Shown here: one piece after another, positions 62,407 to 64,000 of the stretch
Numbering within the stretch: the first letter of the stretch is position 1
How the letters are laid out: every line of letters begins with the position of its first letter
Assembly: GCF_003254465.1 (NCBI RefSeq)
Contig: NZ_QDFI01000003.1
Coordinates: 1-64,000, forward strand
Direction: 5' to 3'
Source of the DNA: Meridianimarinicoccus zhengii
GTDB lineage: Bacteria; Pseudomonadota; Alphaproteobacteria; Rhodobacterales; Rhodobacteraceae
DNA length: 64,000 bases
Made by a program: the position numbers and the translations under genes
The notes under the pieces: generated by a model
Database searches by the model: none
What the model saw: the letters and a program-made list of their open reading frames with translations, nothing else
Told to the model about the DNA's origin: nothing

Positions 62407-63780
62407 ATGACCATCAAGAGCCTTGGAGACCCGTACTCCGCGAAGACAGATCTGCGGCACGGTGCAGATTGCGGCTGTTCCGCCTGCGGCGGTGCCGGCC
62501 ACGCCCACGATGCGCCCATGGACCGCGAGGCGATGCTGGACCGCGCCGTCGAAAGCGCCATCGTGCGCTCCGTCTTCGGGCAGAGCGATATCGGGCGGCG
62601 GTCCTTCATGGGGATGCTGGGGGGCAGCACCGTAGCCGCAGCACTCGCCTCGGTCTTCCCGCTGGACAAGGCGAAGGCCGCGATCCTCGACGAACTCGGC
62701 CCGCCGGAAAAGACCGACCTGAACATCGGTTTCGTGCCGATCACCTGCGCCACGCCGATCATCATGGCGCAGCCCATGGGGTTCTACGAACGCTACGGTC
62801 TGAACGCGCAGGTCATCAAGACCGCCGGCTGGGCCGTGGCGCGGGACAAGTCGCTCAATGGCGAATACGACGCGAGCCACATGCTGACACCCATGCCGCT
62901 GGCGATGACGCTCGGGGCAGGGTCGAGCGCCGTGCCCTACATCATGCCCGCCGTCGAGAACATCAACGGGCAGGCCATCGTGCTGTCGAACGAGCATCTC
63001 GACAAGCGCGATCCAGCCCAGTGGAAGGGCTTCACCTTCGGCGTGCCTTTCGAATACTCGATGCACAACTTCCTGTTGCGGTACTACGTGGCCGAGTTCG
63101 GGCTGGACCCGGACGTGGATATTCAGATCCGCGTGGTTCCGCCGCCCGAGATGGTGGCCAACCTGCGCGCCGGGAACCTTGACGGGTATCTGTCGCCCGA
63201 TCCGTTCAACCAACGCGCGGTGTGGGAGGGGATCGGTTTCATCCACATCCTGACGAAGGAGATCTGGGAGGGGCACCCCTGCTGCGCCTTCGCGGCACCC
63301 TTGTCCTTCGCCACCGAACTGCCCAACACCTACGGCGCGCTTCTGAAGGCGATCATCGATGCCACCCAATACGCGTCGAACCCCGAGAACCGCAAGGAGA
63401 TCTCGGAGGCCATCGCGCCGACCAACTACCTCAACCAGCCGGTGCCGGTGATCGAACAGGTGCTGACCGGCACCTTCGCGGACGGTCTGGGCAACGTCCA
63501 GCAAGTGCCCGACCGGATCGATTTCGACCCGTTCCCGTGGCATTCGATGGGCGTGTGGATCCTCACCCAGATGAAACGCTGGGGCTATATCGAGGAAGAC
63601 ATCGATTACCGCGCCGTGGCCGAGCAGGTCTACCTTGCCGCCGACGCGCGCAAGGTGATGAACGATCTCGGCTACGAGGCACCGGACGTCACCTACAAGT
63701 CCCACACGATCATGGGCAAGACCTTCGATCCGGCCGACCCCGAAGGCTATGTCGCCAGCTTTGCCATCGGGCGGGGGTGA
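62407..63780 (+). CDS. NrtA/CmpA-type ABC substrate-binding protein with Tat signal and Cys/His-rich N-terminus
   Basis: 457 residues. The fold matches nitrate/bicarbonate/sulfonate-type binding proteins (LNIGFVPITCATPIIMAQPMGFYERYGL, NLDGYLSPDPFNQRAVWEGIGF). A twin-arginine motif GRRSFMGMLGG with hydrophobic stretch follows a 60-residue leader that contains CGCSACGGAGHAHD, a possible metal or cofactor site; since it lies before the Tat motif it would be removed on export. The ligand may be nitrate, nitrite, cyanate or similar. First gene of an importer continued by the permease. Confidence 0.82.
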   Translation: MTIKSLGDPYSAKTDLRHGADCGCSACGGAGHAHDAPMDREAMLDRAVESAIVRSVFGQSDIGRRSFMGMLGGSTVAAALASVFPLDKAKAAILDELGPPEKTDLNIGFVPITCATPIIMAQPMGFYERYGLNAQVIKTAGWAVARDKSLNGEYDASHMLTPMPLAMTLGAGSSAVPYIMPAVENINGQAIVLSNEHLDKRDPAQWKGFTFGVPFEYSMHNFLLRYYVAEFGLDPDVDIQIRVVPPPEMVANLRAGNLDGYLSPDPFNQRAVWEGIGFIHILTKEIWEGHPCCAFAAPLSFATELPNTYGALLKAIIDATQYASNPENRKEISEAIAPTNYLNQPVPVIEQVLTGTFADGLGNVQQVPDRIDFDPFPWHSMGVWILTQMKRWGYIEEDIDYRAVAEQVYLAADARKVMNDLGYEAPDVTYKSHTIMGKTFDPADPEGYVASFAIGRG

Positions 63781-63783
63781 TCC

Positions 63784-64000
63784 ATGGTCCTGTCGCTGAA
63801 CCAGCGCGCCGCGATCCTGTCGCTTGCGCTGCTCGTCGTGGGGCTTCTGGTGTGGGAATTCTCCATTCCCGCCCAGAAGGCCGCGACGGAATTGACCGAG
63901 TACGAAAGGCTGATGGGGCTGGGGCAGGAGCGCGCAGGCGTTCCGCCCCCAAGCCAGGTTTTCGAAAAGGCGTGGGAACAACTTTCCAAGCCGTTCTACG
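63784..64000 (+). CDS. ABC transporter permease, N-terminal part (NrtB type), cut by window end
   Basis: 72 residues visible. An N-terminal membrane segment (AAILSLALLVVGLLVWEFSI) and a following periplasmic stretch. It starts three bases after the binding-protein gene, as in nrtAB-type operons. The rest lies outside the window. Confidence 0.7.
   Translation, partial: MVLSLNQRAAILSLALLVVGLLVWEFSIPAQKAATELTEYERLMGLGQERAGVPPPSQVFEKAWEQLSKPFY

Overview
This GC-rich window looks like part of an extrachromosomal replicon (large plasmid or chromid) of an alphaproteobacterium of the Rhodobacteraceae (roseobacter) type. A short winged-helix replication initiator whose C-terminal part resembles the DnaA N-terminal domain lies on the minus strand, divergent from a parA-parB pair (about 16.6-20.2 kb); this is the 'DnaA-like' replicon class of roseobacters. 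The complete beta-hydroxyaspartate cycle operon, a glxBCD-glnT operon and a Mur/Mnt-type metal importer fit the same group. I saw no rRNA, tRNA, CRISPR array or complete insertion sequence.

Layout. 0-2 kb: subtilase gene preceded by a 73-bp tandem duplication, an Asp-rich secreted peptide, and a TusA protein. 2-4.7 kb: molybdenum-cofactor genes (MobA and a two-domain MoeA fusion). 5-6.3 kb: MFS transporter. 6.4-10.5 kb: four-gene Mn/Fe/Zn ABC importer behind two tandem Fur-family-like operators. 10.5-11 kb: CIA30-family protein. 11.2-16.6 kb: bhcABCD with divergent bhcR, for glyoxylate/glycolate assimilation. 16.6-20.2 kb: replication and partition. 20.3-21.6 kb: secreted esterase-like phytase. 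21.7-37.7 kb: a carbohydrate or polyol locus (LacI regulator, TIM-barrel isomerase, Gfo/Idh oxidoreductase, ABC importer with two ATPases, DAK-family kinase), split by a minus-strand glxBCD-glnT operon and a small antisense monooxygenase-like gene. 37.8-45.9 kb: exopolysaccharide genes (NDP-sugar dehydratase, Wzc-like kinase, PP-type phosphatase, YjbH, YjbF, YjbE). 46.1-51.1 kb: LuxR-type response regulator, FIST/NosP-like sensor, NahK-like hybrid kinase and cytochrome c550 PedF. 51.3-60.3 kb: the non-phosphorylating L-fucose pathway with its ABC importer and IclR regulator. 60.3-64 kb: NtrC-type regulator with degenerate AAA+ motifs, divergent from a nitrate/taurine-type ABC importer that runs off the window.

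Together the genes suggest a catabolic and surface-lifestyle replicon that imports sugars from algal or plant polysaccharide (fucose and a second sugar or polyol), assimilates C2 acids through glyoxylate, scavenges metal and nitrogen sources, and makes exopolysaccharide under control of a possible nitric-oxide-responsive two-component system. The most unusual features are two matching arrays of four 11-bp direct repeats (16.58 and 33.74 kb), the repeated TGAAA-N5-TTTCA sites at the bhc promoter, the GAFPGA regulator with 17-bp tandem sites, and the NosP/NahK/LuxR/PedF cluster.
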